Assembly: GCA_016283175.1 (NCBI GenBank)
Contig: JAEEMK010000110.1
Coordinates: 1-35,174 of the forward strand
Direction of reading: 5' to 3'
DNA from: Bacteroidales bacterium
GTDB taxonomy: Bacteria > Bacteroidota > Bacteroidia > Bacteroidales > P3
Length of the DNA: 35,174 nucleotides
The first letter of the stretch is position 1, and each line of letters opens with the position of its first letter. Below are positions 19,063 through 29,058 of this stretch, piece after piece. A program made the position numbers and the translations under genes. Below the pieces are notes generated by a model, which was not told the DNA's origin, made no database searches, and worked only from the letters and a program-made list of their open reading frames with translations.

Positions 19063-20106
19063 ATGATCACCAAACCCACTCCAAAAGACCGCGGATTCTA
19101 TATGCCCGCCGAATGGGAACGTCACGAGGCCACGTGGCTCAGCTATCCCCACAACGAAGATTCCTGGCCAGGTAAAATCGAAACCATATTCCCCTCATAC
19201 CATCTTTTCATCAAGACTCTGACCGAAGTTGAAACAGTCCATATCAACGTTCAGGACGAAGCTATGGAGCAACACGTCCACGACGCTTTGAAAGAAATAG
19301 GCGCCTTTATGGTCAACGTCGAGTTCCATCGTTTCCCGACCAACGATGCCTGGTGTCGTGACCACGGTCCAGCATTCCTGCTCAACCACAAGGTGGCCGG
19401 TATGCGCGCCATTGTCAACTGGAACCACAACGCTTGGGGAGGCAAATATCCATACGAGCTTGACACACAGATACCGGCACACATAGCCAAGCACCTCGGA
19501 ATGACGATGTTTGAGCCTCATATCGTTATGGAAGGTGGCTCTATCGACGTCAACGGCAAAGGCGACTTGCTGACGACAACATCCTGCCTGCTCAACCCAA
19601 ATAGAAATCCAAGCCTTAAGCAGACACAGATCGAAGAGTATCTGCGTGCCTACTATGGTGTTGACAATATCATATGGCTTGGTGACGGCATTGTCGGCGA
19701 CGACACCGACGGCCACGTCGACGACTTGAGCCGCTTTGTGGACGACGATATAATCGTAACCGCTGTTGAAGAAGACAAAAACGACGAAAACTACGCACCA
19801 TTGCAGGCTAACCTCAAAACACTCAACAGTTGCCGCCTGGCCAATGGCAAACAACCCACCGTCGTTGAACTGCCTATGCCAGCACCTGTTTTCTACGACG
19901 ACCAGCGTCTGCCGGCATCATACGCCAACTTCTACATCTGCAACGGATTGGTGATATTTCCCACTTACAAGTGCGACAACGACACTCGCGCTGCCTACAT
20001 TCTTGAAGAATGCTTCCCGTCGCGCGAAATTGTTGGCATCGATAGCACTGACATCATTTGGGGTCTCGGCAGTTTCCACTGCCTCAGCCAACAGATGCCG
20101 ATGTAG
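19063..20106 (+). CDS. aguA: agmatine deiminase, 347 aa
   Basis: Converts agmatine to N-carbamoylputrescine and ammonia (EC 3.5.3.12), feeding AguB. The guanidino-modifying fold is shown by MPAEWERHEATWLSYPHN at the N-terminus, TNDAWCRDHGPAF (about 107-119), MEGGSIDVNGKG, DDTDGHVDDLSRF and the C-terminal GLGSFHCLSQQ with the nucleophile Cys340. The family usually has GNIHC, so SFHC is a small variation. It belongs to the PAD-porph/agmatine deiminase family, distinct from the arginine deiminase at 11244-12500. It ends 36 nt before the convergent aldo/keto reductase gene; a short 5-bp hairpin in that gap lacks a U-tract. Confidence 0.94.
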   Translation: MITKPTPKDRGFYMPAEWERHEATWLSYPHNEDSWPGKIETIFPSYHLFIKTLTEVETVHINVQDEAMEQHVHDALKEIGAFMVNVEFHRFPTNDAWCRDHGPAFLLNHKVAGMRAIVNWNHNAWGGKYPYELDTQIPAHIAKHLGMTMFEPHIVMEGGSIDVNGKGDLLTTTSCLLNPNRNPSLKQTQIEEYLRAYYGVDNIIWLGDGIVGDDTDGHVDDLSRFVDDDIIVTAVEEDKNDENYAPLQANLKTLNSCRLANGKQPTVVELPMPAPVFYDDQRLPASYANFYICNGLVIFPTYKCDNDTRAAYILEECFPSREIVGIDSTDIIWGLGSFHCLSQQMPM

Positions 20107-20142
20107 TCACAAATGTCTATTGACCAATAGCGTCCTACTTCA

Positions 20143-21588
20143 TTATTCCCGACTCTGTTTCAGCTGTTCAACGTAGTCGTTGATGCGCACCATCTGTTCG
20201 GGGATGTTGATACCCTGCGGGCATTCATTGACGCAGTGGTTACAGCCTATGCAGTGGTCGGCTTGACGGAACGACGGCACAACACGGTCGTAGCCTACCA
20301 GAAATGCACGACGGGCACGACGGAAGGCCTTTTTTTCCTCTGAATCTGTACCGATATCGTTCAGCACATTACCTTCATTCAAACACTTGTTGTAGTGGGC
20401 AAAGACAGTCGGGATATCGATGCCGTAAGGACAAGGCATACAGTATTTGCAGCCAGTACAAGGTATTGTTTTGAAATTGGCAAAGACATCTGCAATTTCC
20501 TCGAGCATCTTCAACTCGTCATCATTCAACGGTTTGTGAGGAGAATAGGTGCGGATGTTGTCCCGCAGATGTTCCATATAAGTCATACCGCTGAGCACAG
20601 TTAGGATGCGAGGCTGGTTGCCGGCGAAACGGAACGCCCACGACGCGACAGAAGATTGTGGATCGTGTTGTTTAAGGAGCTCTACTGCGTGGTCGTTGAG
20701 GTTTACCAGCTGGCCACCCAGCAGTGGCTCCATAACAAAGACAGGAATGTTACGTTTTTCCAACTCGGCATAGAGGTAGCTCGAATTGGTGTTGCTTTCG
20801 TTGATCAACTTCGAGTGGTTCCAGTCCACATAATTATGCTGTATCAGCACGTGGTCCCAATGGTATTTACCCTCATCCTGAAGTGATAGCAGATAGTCAA
20901 ACACCTTGATATCGCCGTGATATGAGAATCCCAAGTTGTGGATACGTCCCTTCTCGCGTTCTTCGCAGAGGAAATCGAGCATTCCGTTGTCGAAAAAGCG
21001 TCGTTTGAGCAACGTCATCGAATCAAGTTCATTGCCGTCGGCATCGCGACGCGTTCCGCCAATGCTGTGCAGCATATAGTAATCAAGATAGTCGACCTGC
21101 AACTCCTTCATTGAGTTGTGGTACATCTTGATGCTCTCCTCACGACTCCAGGTGTTGGCATTAAAGTTCGAGAGCTTTGTAGAGACAAAAAACTCACTGC
21201 GTTTATGACGACTCAAAGCAATGCCGACAGCGTGTTCGGAACGACCTTTACAATATGGCGGTGCAGTATCGAAAAGGTTGACACCGTGAGCAATGGCATA
21301 GTCAACCAAGTCGTTGATGGCATCTTGATCCAGTTCCTGATCCTGTTCGCGGCCGCTCTGCCCATCAAGAGTGGGGAAACGCATACATCCATAACCCAGC
21401 AACGACACCTGTTCGCCGTGCAGGTTCTCACGCATTGTCATCTGTCCCGAAGGCACCTCACCGAGGTTGACACCTTCTGCGACAGTTTCATTTTTGTTGC
21501 TGCAACCCGCTGCAACCACAGCAGTGGCAACAGTGCCCGCAGCGGTAACTTTCAGAAATTCTCGTCTATCTATTTTTTTTTCGTTCAT
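20143..21588 (-). CDS. Tat-exported aldo/keto reductase with two 4Fe-4S motifs, 481 aa
   Basis: The N-terminus has a twin-arginine signal (DRREFLKVTAAG) followed by a lipobox (VVAAGC, Cys29), so the protein is probably a Tat-exported lipoprotein. An aldo/keto reductase barrel follows, with the usual tetrad as Asp107, Tyr112, Lys138 and His174 (FDTAPPY, STKLS, YMLHS). The C-terminus adds a ferredoxin-like module with cysteines 377, 380, 383, 386 (a slightly unusual last spacing) and 446, 449, 452, 456 (the classic CX2CX2CX3CP). This architecture is common in anaerobic Bacteroidota. Substrate and electron partner are unknown. It is on the same strand as the barrel and protease genes upstream, with a 58-nt gap. 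Confidence 0.88.
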   Translation of the reverse strand: MNEKKIDRREFLKVTAAGTVATAVVAAGCSNKNETVAEGVNLGEVPSGQMTMRENLHGEQVSLLGYGCMRFPTLDGQSGREQDQELDQDAINDLVDYAIAHGVNLFDTAPPYCKGRSEHAVGIALSRHKRSEFFVSTKLSNFNANTWSREESIKMYHNSMKELQVDYLDYYMLHSIGGTRRDADGNELDSMTLLKRRFFDNGMLDFLCEEREKGRIHNLGFSYHGDIKVFDYLLSLQDEGKYHWDHVLIQHNYVDWNHSKLINESNTNSSYLYAELEKRNIPVFVMEPLLGGQLVNLNDHAVELLKQHDPQSSVASWAFRFAGNQPRILTVLSGMTYMEHLRDNIRTYSPHKPLNDDELKMLEEIADVFANFKTIPCTGCKYCMPCPYGIDIPTVFAHYNKCLNEGNVLNDIGTDSEEKKAFRRARRAFLVGYDRVVPSFRQADHCIGCNHCVNECPQGINIPEQMVRINDYVEQLKQSRE

Positions 21589-21646
21589 CGGGATTTATGT
21601 TGATACGTTGATATATTTTGTTTTGATATGCCAGATGAGCATATGG

Positions 21647-22384
21647 TCAATCATCAAACAGTGTGCCGTGGAAACTGTACGAACTGAAAGGTGAGTTAAA
21701 GGCACTGCCGTACAGGTCACCATAATATCCGCCCCAAGGTCCACCCCAATATAACGGAGCGAAAGAGCCTTCACGGTCGTCTATGACTGTAAAATGGACA
21801 TCAAGATAGCTCTTTTTACCGACACGGTAGCGCATTGCCGCCGAGAAAGCTGTTGCATCAAGCATTACGGGACCCACACCGGACAGCCAGGGATTTACTA
21901 TAGCCGCCGATGCCAATCCGCCGCCGATATGCATAAGCGATGCGGCAATCCACAAACGGTCGTTGACCTTGTACGATGCAGCAACGCTGATACCTACAGC
22001 ATTGGCACTGGGATTGCGCACAGGAGCAAGATCGCGAACCTCGCGGCCACGAATATTATATCCGCCAGGATGGAGCGAATAGGAGTTCAGCGATGTAGCC
22101 GATGCACTGATTTTCAATCTTTCGTTGGGGCGAAAGACAACTGTAGGCGTCACCGAAAAAGCAGATGCCGCCAGGTTTCGACCACCTATTATGGTGCTGC
22201 CCAGCGAAAGACGGAAGTCCCATTTCTGCAACGTGTCTGACATCGTTGTCATCGGTTTAGGTGACTCCAACGCCGTTGCCAGTGTCAGGTCGGGCGACAT
22301 TGCAACTATGCTGTCTGTCTGCGCCGATGCCTTTAGCGGCATCATCAAGAGCAAAGGTATACAAATCAAAAAATGTTTCATCAA
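21647..22384 (-). CDS. probable outer-membrane beta-barrel protein, 245 aa
   Basis: Not assigned to a named family. It has a clear signal peptide (MMKHFLICIPLLLMMPLKASA). After a short linker it shows alternating amphipathic strands rich in aromatic and small residues (FRLSLGSTIIGGRNLAAS, RLKISASATSLN, RLWIAASLMHIGGG). This suggests a small outer-membrane barrel, but it does not end in the classical terminal aromatic residue. The C-terminus is rich in Gly, Tyr and Phe. The gap to the upstream M6-like protease gene is 29 nt, so the two are probably co-transcribed. Confidence 0.7.
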   Translation of the reverse strand: MMKHFLICIPLLLMMPLKASAQTDSIVAMSPDLTLATALESPKPMTTMSDTLQKWDFRLSLGSTIIGGRNLAASAFSVTPTVVFRPNERLKISASATSLNSYSLHPGGYNIRGREVRDLAPVRNPSANAVGISVAASYKVNDRLWIAASLMHIGGGLASAAIVNPWLSGVGPVMLDATAFSAAMRYRVGKKSYLDVHFTVIDDREGSFAPLYWGGPWGGYYGDLYGSAFNSPFSSYSFHGTLFDD

Positions 22385-22413
22385 ACAGGTATTTGTAGTT
22401 GTTTATTATAAAA

Positions 22414-25050
22414 TCAAAGTATTATCAGTTTCTTGGCTGGCAAGCCGTCGATGCGGAGCAGATAGACACCCGACGACGGAGCCATAAGCCTGCTGTTTGC
22501 CTTTCCTGCTGACGCAGCGATACGTCGTCCCGTGATGTCATAAAGTTCCACGACTCTGCACTTGGTGTCGTCGACAGTAACGGTGCTATGGTTTACAGTC
22601 ACCATTGGCTCTTCATCGGATATTTGGGCTATGATTTCGTTGCCGTTTTCAGAGCATCCGATAAAACGGATATCGCAACGCATTTTTTGATTGGACAAAG
22701 AATAGAATGTTGAGCTGTCTTCCGCAACTAAATCATTATTACCCACCGCAACAATTGATGTGAAGCGGTCACCTGTCTTGGTAGCAGAAAAGGAGGAAAC
22801 CTCACTTATCCATTCGCTGAGATCATACACACAGAGCACCAAGTTCGAGGTCCCGTCATATTCAAAAACGGAATCAAGCATTATTTCGTTCCATCCGCTT
22901 TCGAAGACAAAACCACCTTCATAGACTTTCTGCATTGCACCGAACGGGACATATTCGTCCAACGAAGCCTCTGCAAATTCATTCTTCTCCGTGTGTCCGA
23001 TATACATAGTGCAGTTCCTCTTGGAAGTGAGGGCGCTATTCCCATATTTGAACGCGACTTTTTCTATACTCTGTTCACCCGACATCTCATCGGCGGAAAA
23101 AACCATCTGCGTATAACTATGTACAAACATAGTACTTAACGGCAATGAAATTGTGGCAGCGTCACCTTTGGCAATTTCAACCTGAGTCGGTGTGGCACAG
23201 GAAAGGGTTTGGAACGTCATCCACGCACAGTAAGGGCTGCTGTCGCCGTCACTACAGATGCTCCGTACACGCCATTGGTAACTGCTGTTGTTTTCCAGAC
23301 CGACAAGAGTGTATTCCGTCGTATTGACATAAACATCCACAATATCCGACGATCCTTCAACACGCCATTGCAGATGATAACGCGGTGCATCAGCGTCCCA
23401 TTGCAACTTCACTTTGGCATTACGGACACTTGAAGTGGTTGGATTCTTTGGCACGTAGCACCTGTTGCCATACGCGTAACTGAAGCTGATAGTCTCGCCC
23501 GGTGCGGAAATATCATATATCAAAATACTGCTGTCTACAATGTTGCCCGTGAGCATTGCCTTGGGATCTGTCGAAGCGTCGAATGTCACTCTCCCTGCAT
23601 TGGCGCTGAAAAAAGCCTTCGAAATGAATCCAGAAATATGATCACTGGTACCTCCAGGACGGAAAAGATATACTTCATCAAAAATGGAAATACCGTCATA
23701 TCCACTGTTGCCCATAAAGTAGTCGTTTATCCTGTATATAAGCAAGCCGCGTCCCGGCAGGGTCTGCTCGAAGCGATTGTTGTAGTCACGATATTCCAAC
23801 ACATACCACTGGTGCGGGTCTTCGGTGGCAATCTTGTAGCAGCAGTTGCTGTAATTGGTATCGCCAACCGAATGAATAGTATAGGTCCCCGGCTCGGTAA
23901 TCTCGGGTATCGAGTCAATCCAGTTTCCGAATTTCCACTTCATATATGCTCCCATACTTTGCGGCGGAATCGTATTACTACCCATTATGTCCCAGGTACC
24001 GATAGGATCCGTGGAATTATCATAATAACGATACAAATCCGGTGCCCCAAGTGTATGGAACATCTCGTGGCAGAACGTTGAACTACTGAAATTGCGTTCG
24101 TTAGCACCCTCAAGCATCAGATTGAAGTCGTATACTCGCTTGCCGTTAATGAACACCTCTCTGTCATATAAGCTCCATTTATGAGGCCATAGGAGTTCAT
24201 CCCAGTCACCGGTGGCTCCCTTGACTATAAAACAAACGTTGTCGACATTACCGTCATTGTCCATATCCAGGTTCAGTTCCGACGGTATAGGAGAGTTGGC
24301 ATTGACATAGTTCAATGCTCGCTCCAACAGCGAAAACTCAAGTTCACTCCTTTCATCAAAATCCTGATAACCCCTAGGATTGGTTGCAGCATTATACGGC
24401 ATAAAGAGGTATCTCGGCAGCGAGTCCTGGTACGAAATCACGTTATTGCCCGACGGTATCGGGAAGAAATTCGAACGAATGTTGATCTTGTTGTACGACA
24501 CCGTTTTGAAATAACTGTACATCGATATCGATGTCTCCGAAGAATCGTTGAATATCGTGTCGATGCGGTCTATAGGCGTTGCAATCTCTTCGTCATCGGC
24601 AAAACGGATAAAGACAACAATGTTGTTGAGTGTGCCGTGGTTTCGCCCCGACGTCTTGGGGCGCGGCACTGCAGCCCACTCCGGGACATTATATCTTTTT
24701 TGCAGACCCTCCCAGGTTTCGCGGTCCACGCCGACATTTGGCGTCAGCCCCACCGTTGCGGGGTCTACGCTTCCTGCCGCATAGTCGGTGGCTACAACAT
24801 CCCATTTGTCACCGCTCTCCGTTTTCCGTTCCCCGCTCTTCGCGGCATAGACCCACCAGCCAGTCTGCGGATGCTGAACAATGGTATAGTCGTCGGCATC
24901 GTGCAAGCGATGATAGTATTCATCTCCCGTTACAAAAAGGTGCAGCGTGTCTCCGTTGGGTTGTATTCTCACAACCGGCATCCTGTATACCGGCGCTGCA
25001 AACACGCTTCCGGCAAGGACTAGTATAAATGTTACAAAGATCTTTTTCAT
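22414..25050 (-). CDS. M6-like metalloprotease with T9SS sorting domain, 878 aa
   Basis: Secreted zinc endopeptidase of the M6 (immune inhibitor A-like) group. It has a signal peptide (1-18) and a propeptide-like region. The catalytic motif is CHEMFHTLGAPDLY, with zinc ligands His328 and His332, catalytic Glu329 and probable third ligand Asp338, followed by the Met-turn-like GTWDIMGSN. A fibronectin type III domain (about 530-620) comes before a C-terminal T9SS sorting domain (YDITGRRIA, SGVYLLRIDG, final KKLIIL). Residues 71-80 (KSGERKTESG) in the propeptide come from a heptanucleotide repeat and are probably an insertion. It lies 27 nt downstream of radA, likely in one transcript. Function: degradation of extracellular protein. 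Confidence 0.88.
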   Translation of the reverse strand: MKKIFVTFILVLAGSVFAAPVYRMPVVRIQPNGDTLHLFVTGDEYYHRLHDADDYTIVQHPQTGWWVYAAKSGERKTESGDKWDVVATDYAAGSVDPATVGLTPNVGVDRETWEGLQKRYNVPEWAAVPRPKTSGRNHGTLNNIVVFIRFADDEEIATPIDRIDTIFNDSSETSISMYSYFKTVSYNKINIRSNFFPIPSGNNVISYQDSLPRYLFMPYNAATNPRGYQDFDERSELEFSLLERALNYVNANSPIPSELNLDMDNDGNVDNVCFIVKGATGDWDELLWPHKWSLYDREVFINGKRVYDFNLMLEGANERNFSSSTFCHEMFHTLGAPDLYRYYDNSTDPIGTWDIMGSNTIPPQSMGAYMKWKFGNWIDSIPEITEPGTYTIHSVGDTNYSNCCYKIATEDPHQWYVLEYRDYNNRFEQTLPGRGLLIYRINDYFMGNSGYDGISIFDEVYLFRPGGTSDHISGFISKAFFSANAGRVTFDASTDPKAMLTGNIVDSSILIYDISAPGETISFSYAYGNRCYVPKNPTTSSVRNAKVKLQWDADAPRYHLQWRVEGSSDIVDVYVNTTEYTLVGLENNSSYQWRVRSICSDGDSSPYCAWMTFQTLSCATPTQVEIAKGDAATISLPLSTMFVHSYTQMVFSADEMSGEQSIEKVAFKYGNSALTSKRNCTMYIGHTEKNEFAEASLDEYVPFGAMQKVYEGGFVFESGWNEIMLDSVFEYDGTSNLVLCVYDLSEWISEVSSFSATKTGDRFTSIVAVGNNDLVAEDSSTFYSLSNQKMRCDIRFIGCSENGNEIIAQISDEEPMVTVNHSTVTVDDTKCRVVELYDITGRRIAASAGKANSRLMAPSSGVYLLRIDGLPAKKLIIL
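24814..24841. repeat. heptanucleotide repeat inside the M6-like protease gene
   Basis: Four 7-bp units on the plus strand: GCTCTCC, GTTTTCC, GTTCCCC, GCTCTTC. They are read by the gene as KSGERKTESG. Same family as the arrays at 26013, 26325, 26547 and 27256. Confidence 0.75.
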
Positions 25051-25077
25051 AGTAGTATTATATTTTCTTAGGTTTTT

Positions 25078-26490
<1,413 letters not shown>

Positions 26491-26505
26491 TTTTTTACTT
26501 AAACA

Positions 26506-26529
26506 TTAACCTTAACTTTAACCTTAACT
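26506..26529. repeat. 12-bp tandem direct repeat upstream of radA
   Basis: TTAACCTTAACT occurs twice in tandem, except that the last base of the first copy and the first of the second fall in a T-run. It lies 16-39 nt upstream of the radA ATG and may overlap its promoter or leader. Function unknown. Confidence 0.55.
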
Positions 26530-26546
26530 ACAGAATGTTCCGTCTA

Positions 26547-26624
26547 TCTTTCCGTTCTCCGTTCTTTGCAGGCAGGATGCCTGCGCTCCGCTTCAAGCTT
26601 TCCGTTTTCCGCTTTCCGCTTTCA
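26547..26624. repeat. heptanucleotide repeat between the polyferredoxin gene and radA
   Basis: Seven-bp units (TCTTTCC, GTTCTCC, GTTCTTT; then GCTTTCC, GTTTTCC, GCTTTCC, GCTTTCA) flank a small palindrome. The array begins exactly at the stop codon of the polyferredoxin gene, since TGA is formed by the last unit. Its reading frame stays open on the coding strand beyond that stop. Confidence 0.8.
26568..26584. repeat. REP-like hairpin GCAGGCA/TGCCTGC
   Basis: A perfect 7-bp inverted repeat (26568-26574 with 26578-26584) with a 3-nt loop is embedded in the heptanucleotide array. Its GCAGGC core is also the core of the larger hairpin at 32731-32789, suggesting one dispersed repeat family. Confidence 0.6.
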
Positions 26625-28118
26625 ACAATGCCTTTCCCTTCCGTTCACATATATCGCGCTGAATGGACGCGATGGGCATAGATATTCGCAGGCTCCGCAG
26701 CCGATGCACTTGTCGGTGTTGACGGCAGGCACTTTCACTTCCGAGCCGTCGCGCTCCACCATTAATATAGCCTCCGACGGACAGTGGCGGGCGCAGTTGC
26801 CGCAACTCACACCGTCGCGGTAGGCCAGACAGTTGTCCGTCACAACGACAGCGTAGCCGATGTGTATATCTGTCTTCTGCTCTTTCGTCACAGAATGTAT
26901 AGCACCCGTGGGACATACATCGCCGCAGCGTGTGCATTCAGGACGGCAGAAACCACGTTCAAACGACATCTCGGGCTGCATCAGCGACTCCAGCTTGCCC
27001 GACGGACGCAGCACACCGTTGGGGCACTCCGTCACACACAGCTGGCAGGCAGTGCAATGCTTGTCGAAATTCTTGAGGCTCAGCGCACCGGCAGGCTTCA
27101 GCGGCACGTCGCGATGCGGAATCTTCTTCTCCTCGACAACAGCCAGACCTCCGTCGAACTTCTTCTGCTGGGCCTTCACTGCGGCGGCACCGGCCACCAA
27201 AGCCGATGTAACGACGAACTTGCGACGCGAATCATCAAACCCCTTCTCTCCCTCCGCTCTCCGTTCTCCGTTCTCCGCTTTCCGCTCTCCGCTTTCCGCT
27301 TTCCGCTTCATTGTAAATTCCAGAGCTTCGAATTTGCACTCCTCTATGCAGTCCATACAAGCCACACAGCGCGAATAGTCAATGCGGTGGTTCTCGATGT
27401 CGATGCACGAAGCCTTGCAGTTCTTCTCGCACTGGTGGCAGTTCTTGCACTTGTCGGCATCAATGACCGGACGGAACAGCGAAAAACGTGACACCAGACC
27501 CAGAAAAGTGCCGACAGGACATACAGTGCTGCACCACGTGCGCCCGCGGCGCAAAGCCAGAAAACCCACAACCACCAGCGTCACAGCGGCCACAGCCAGC
27601 GAAACGCCACTCTTCATCCACACATCAGCTTCATAGAAAGCATAACTGCCCCTGCGTTCCGCAATGCCGGCCAGAATATTGTTAATCCACAGCCACACAG
27701 GCTGCAGCAGATTGTTCGCAATACGCCCGAAGGCACTGTAAGGCTCGATCAAAGCCGCTATGCTGGCCAGCCCCGCCACAAACAGAACAACAAAAACCAC
27801 AAGCAGCGGATAACGCAGCCACCAGTTTTCCTTGACAAAATGAAAGCGGTTCTTCTTCACCTTGCGGGCAATGAAGTTGAACCCATCCTGCATCACGCCC
27901 AGCGGGCAAAGAATGGAACAATAGAAGCGTCCGAACAGAAGAGTGACGCACAGCACCATAGCCACAATGGCGAAATTGCCGGCCAGCACGGCAGGCACAA
28001 ACTGCATCTTCGCAATCCAGCCCAGCCAATGGTGCATAACCCCCGAAAAATCAAGGAACAAAAGTGTCACAGCCACGAATGCCACAACGGCAAGAATAAC
28101 ACGTATCTTTCTAATCAT
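26622..28118 (-). CDS. NapH/MauN-like membrane polyferredoxin with internal Tat-like motif, 498 aa
   Basis: An electron-transfer membrane protein. About four transmembrane helices carry the two NapH-type CXXXCP motifs (Cys67/Cys71 in FYCSILCPLG and Cys196/Cys200 in TWCSTVCPVG). Two 4Fe-4S motifs follow (Cys224-Cys234 and Cys251-Cys261). After a repeat-encoded linker (271-291) comes a twin-arginine motif SRRKFVVTSALVAGAAA (297-313), then further ferredoxin clusters (Cys355-365, 391-402, 439-446, 471-481). The ATG at 28118 is preferred to the upstream ATG at 28268, because the family starts just before the first helix and the extra 50 residues overlap the terminator at 28178-28208. Electron donor and acceptor are unknown. 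Confidence 0.85.
   Translation of the reverse strand: MIRKIRVILAVVAFVAVTLLFLDFSGVMHHWLGWIAKMQFVPAVLAGNFAIVAMVLCVTLLFGRFYCSILCPLGVMQDGFNFIARKVKKNRFHFVKENWWLRYPLLVVFVVLFVAGLASIAALIEPYSAFGRIANNLLQPVWLWINNILAGIAERRGSYAFYEADVWMKSGVSLAVAAVTLVVVGFLALRRGRTWCSTVCPVGTFLGLVSRFSLFRPVIDADKCKNCHQCEKNCKASCIDIENHRIDYSRCVACMDCIEECKFEALEFTMKRKAESGERKAENGERRAEGEKGFDDSRRKFVVTSALVAGAAAVKAQQKKFDGGLAVVEEKKIPHRDVPLKPAGALSLKNFDKHCTACQLCVTECPNGVLRPSGKLESLMQPEMSFERGFCRPECTRCGDVCPTGAIHSVTKEQKTDIHIGYAVVVTDNCLAYRDGVSCGNCARHCPSEAILMVERDGSEVKVPAVNTDKCIGCGACEYLCPSRPFSAIYVNGRERHC
27256..27304. repeat. heptanucleotide repeat inside the polyferredoxin gene
   Basis: Seven contiguous units on the plus strand: GCTCTCC, GTTCTCC, GTTCTCC, GCTTTCC, GCTCTCC, GCTTTCC, GCTTTCC. 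They encode a linker of mixed ESGERKA/ENGERRA type between the cytoplasmic-side ferredoxin motifs and the Tat-like segment. Confidence 0.9.
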
Positions 28119-28177
28119 AAAACAACTATTTGCATTTAAAAACGAGAAAACACCCATTATTATTGTACACATTAATA

Positions 28178-28208
28178 AAAAACATCCGTCATTTGACAAG
28201 ATGTTTTT
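28178..28208 (-). terminator. terminator of the hxs-channel operon
   Basis: A perfect 9-bp stem pairs 28178-28186 (AAAAACATC) with 28200-28208 (GATGTTTTT). The 13-nt loop can pair further as GTC/GAC. On the minus strand it is followed by a U-rich tract. It lies 57 nt past the stop of the K+ channel gene and separates the hxs operon from the polyferredoxin gene. The A-rich/T-rich ends make it potentially bidirectional. Confidence 0.7.
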
Positions 28209-28264
28209 GTAGACCAACATTTTGCAACACAAAATACCAGCACCAGATTTTGCGTAGTGAACTA

Positions 28265-29044
28265 TCAATCACCACCTCTTTCCAGTTGAGTTTCTTCCGA
28301 CTTCTCCTCTTTCATTTTCTTCTGTTCCCTCAACTCGTCTAGATAACTGGCGGTGATAACGCCAGAAGGGAGTGCAATAACAGCTACTCCGAAGAGAGAG
28401 GATATCATACTTATTAGTCGTCCCACTTCAGACACTGGCGATATATCACCGTAGCCTACAGTTGTAAGAGTCGTTGTTGCCCAATAGAGAGCATCGAAAA
28501 ATGTGGCGAATACGGCAGAACCCTCTTCTCCAGTCTCAACATTGAACATAATGGTTGCCGTAACAAAAATGTAGAAAATGGCAATGCCCATAACAGTGAG
28601 TAATATCTTCTTCTCTTTCCTCAAAACCTTTACAAGCACCTGTATCTGACGCGAATAGCGCAGAAATCGAAACAAGCGCAATGTCTTCAGTAAACGTACC
28701 ACACGCAGCACCTTCAGCGAACGTCCAAAGACACCCACAGACGGCAGGATAGAAAGCAAATCCAAAATAGCCATTGGCGTAAACGGATGTATGACAAATG
28801 CCACTTGGGCTTTAACATTTTTGTGCTTGAAATCGGCTGTAAGCCACCGGCACAAATAATCAAGAATGAAGAAACAAACTGATATTTGGTCCATCCATAT
28901 AAATGCCAACGTCTGTTCACGGAACATAAGCGGTATAATACTGGCGACAATCATCACCAGCATTACGGCATCATACACAGTACTCCATCTCGACTGATGC
29001 TCGTCATCATACTCTATGATATTGAAAATATCTGTTCTTTTCAC
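28265..29044 (-). CDS. voltage-gated K+ channel-like ion transporter, 259 aa
   Basis: Six-helix cation channel of the Kv superfamily in the inner membrane. The voltage-sensor S4 has regularly spaced arginines (RSLKVLRVVRLLKTLRLFR). The pore loop has the potassium selectivity filter TVGYGD (residues 196-201), followed by S6 and a charged C-terminal tail (EQKKMKEEKSEE). GTG at 29044 is chosen as the start: it lies 14 nt after the hxsC stop and gives KRTDIFNIIE, like homologues. ATG at 29122 would overlap hxsC by 64 nt and add 25 unusual residues, but it cannot be excluded. It is the last gene of the hxs operon, ahead of the terminator at 28178-28208. Confidence 0.85.
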   Translation of the reverse strand: MKRTDIFNIIEYDDEHQSRWSTVYDAVMLVMIVASIIPLMFREQTLAFIWMDQISVCFFILDYLCRWLTADFKHKNVKAQVAFVIHPFTPMAILDLLSILPSVGVFGRSLKVLRVVRLLKTLRLFRFLRYSRQIQVLVKVLRKEKKILLTVMGIAIFYIFVTATIMFNVETGEEGSAVFATFFDALYWATTTLTTVGYGDISPVSEVGRLISMISSLFGVAVIALPSGVITASYLDELREQKKMKEEKSEETQLERGGD

Positions 29045-29058
29045 TGTATCTGAATCTT

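Noticed and set aside
20107-20142. Hairpin between convergent aguA and the aldo/keto reductase gene as terminator
   Set aside because: Only a 5-bp stem (CTATT/AATAG) without a U-tract on either strand.
28119-28268. Extended N-terminus of the polyferredoxin (ATG at 28268)
   Set aside because: The additional 50 residues overlap the terminator hairpin and do not resemble the family start.
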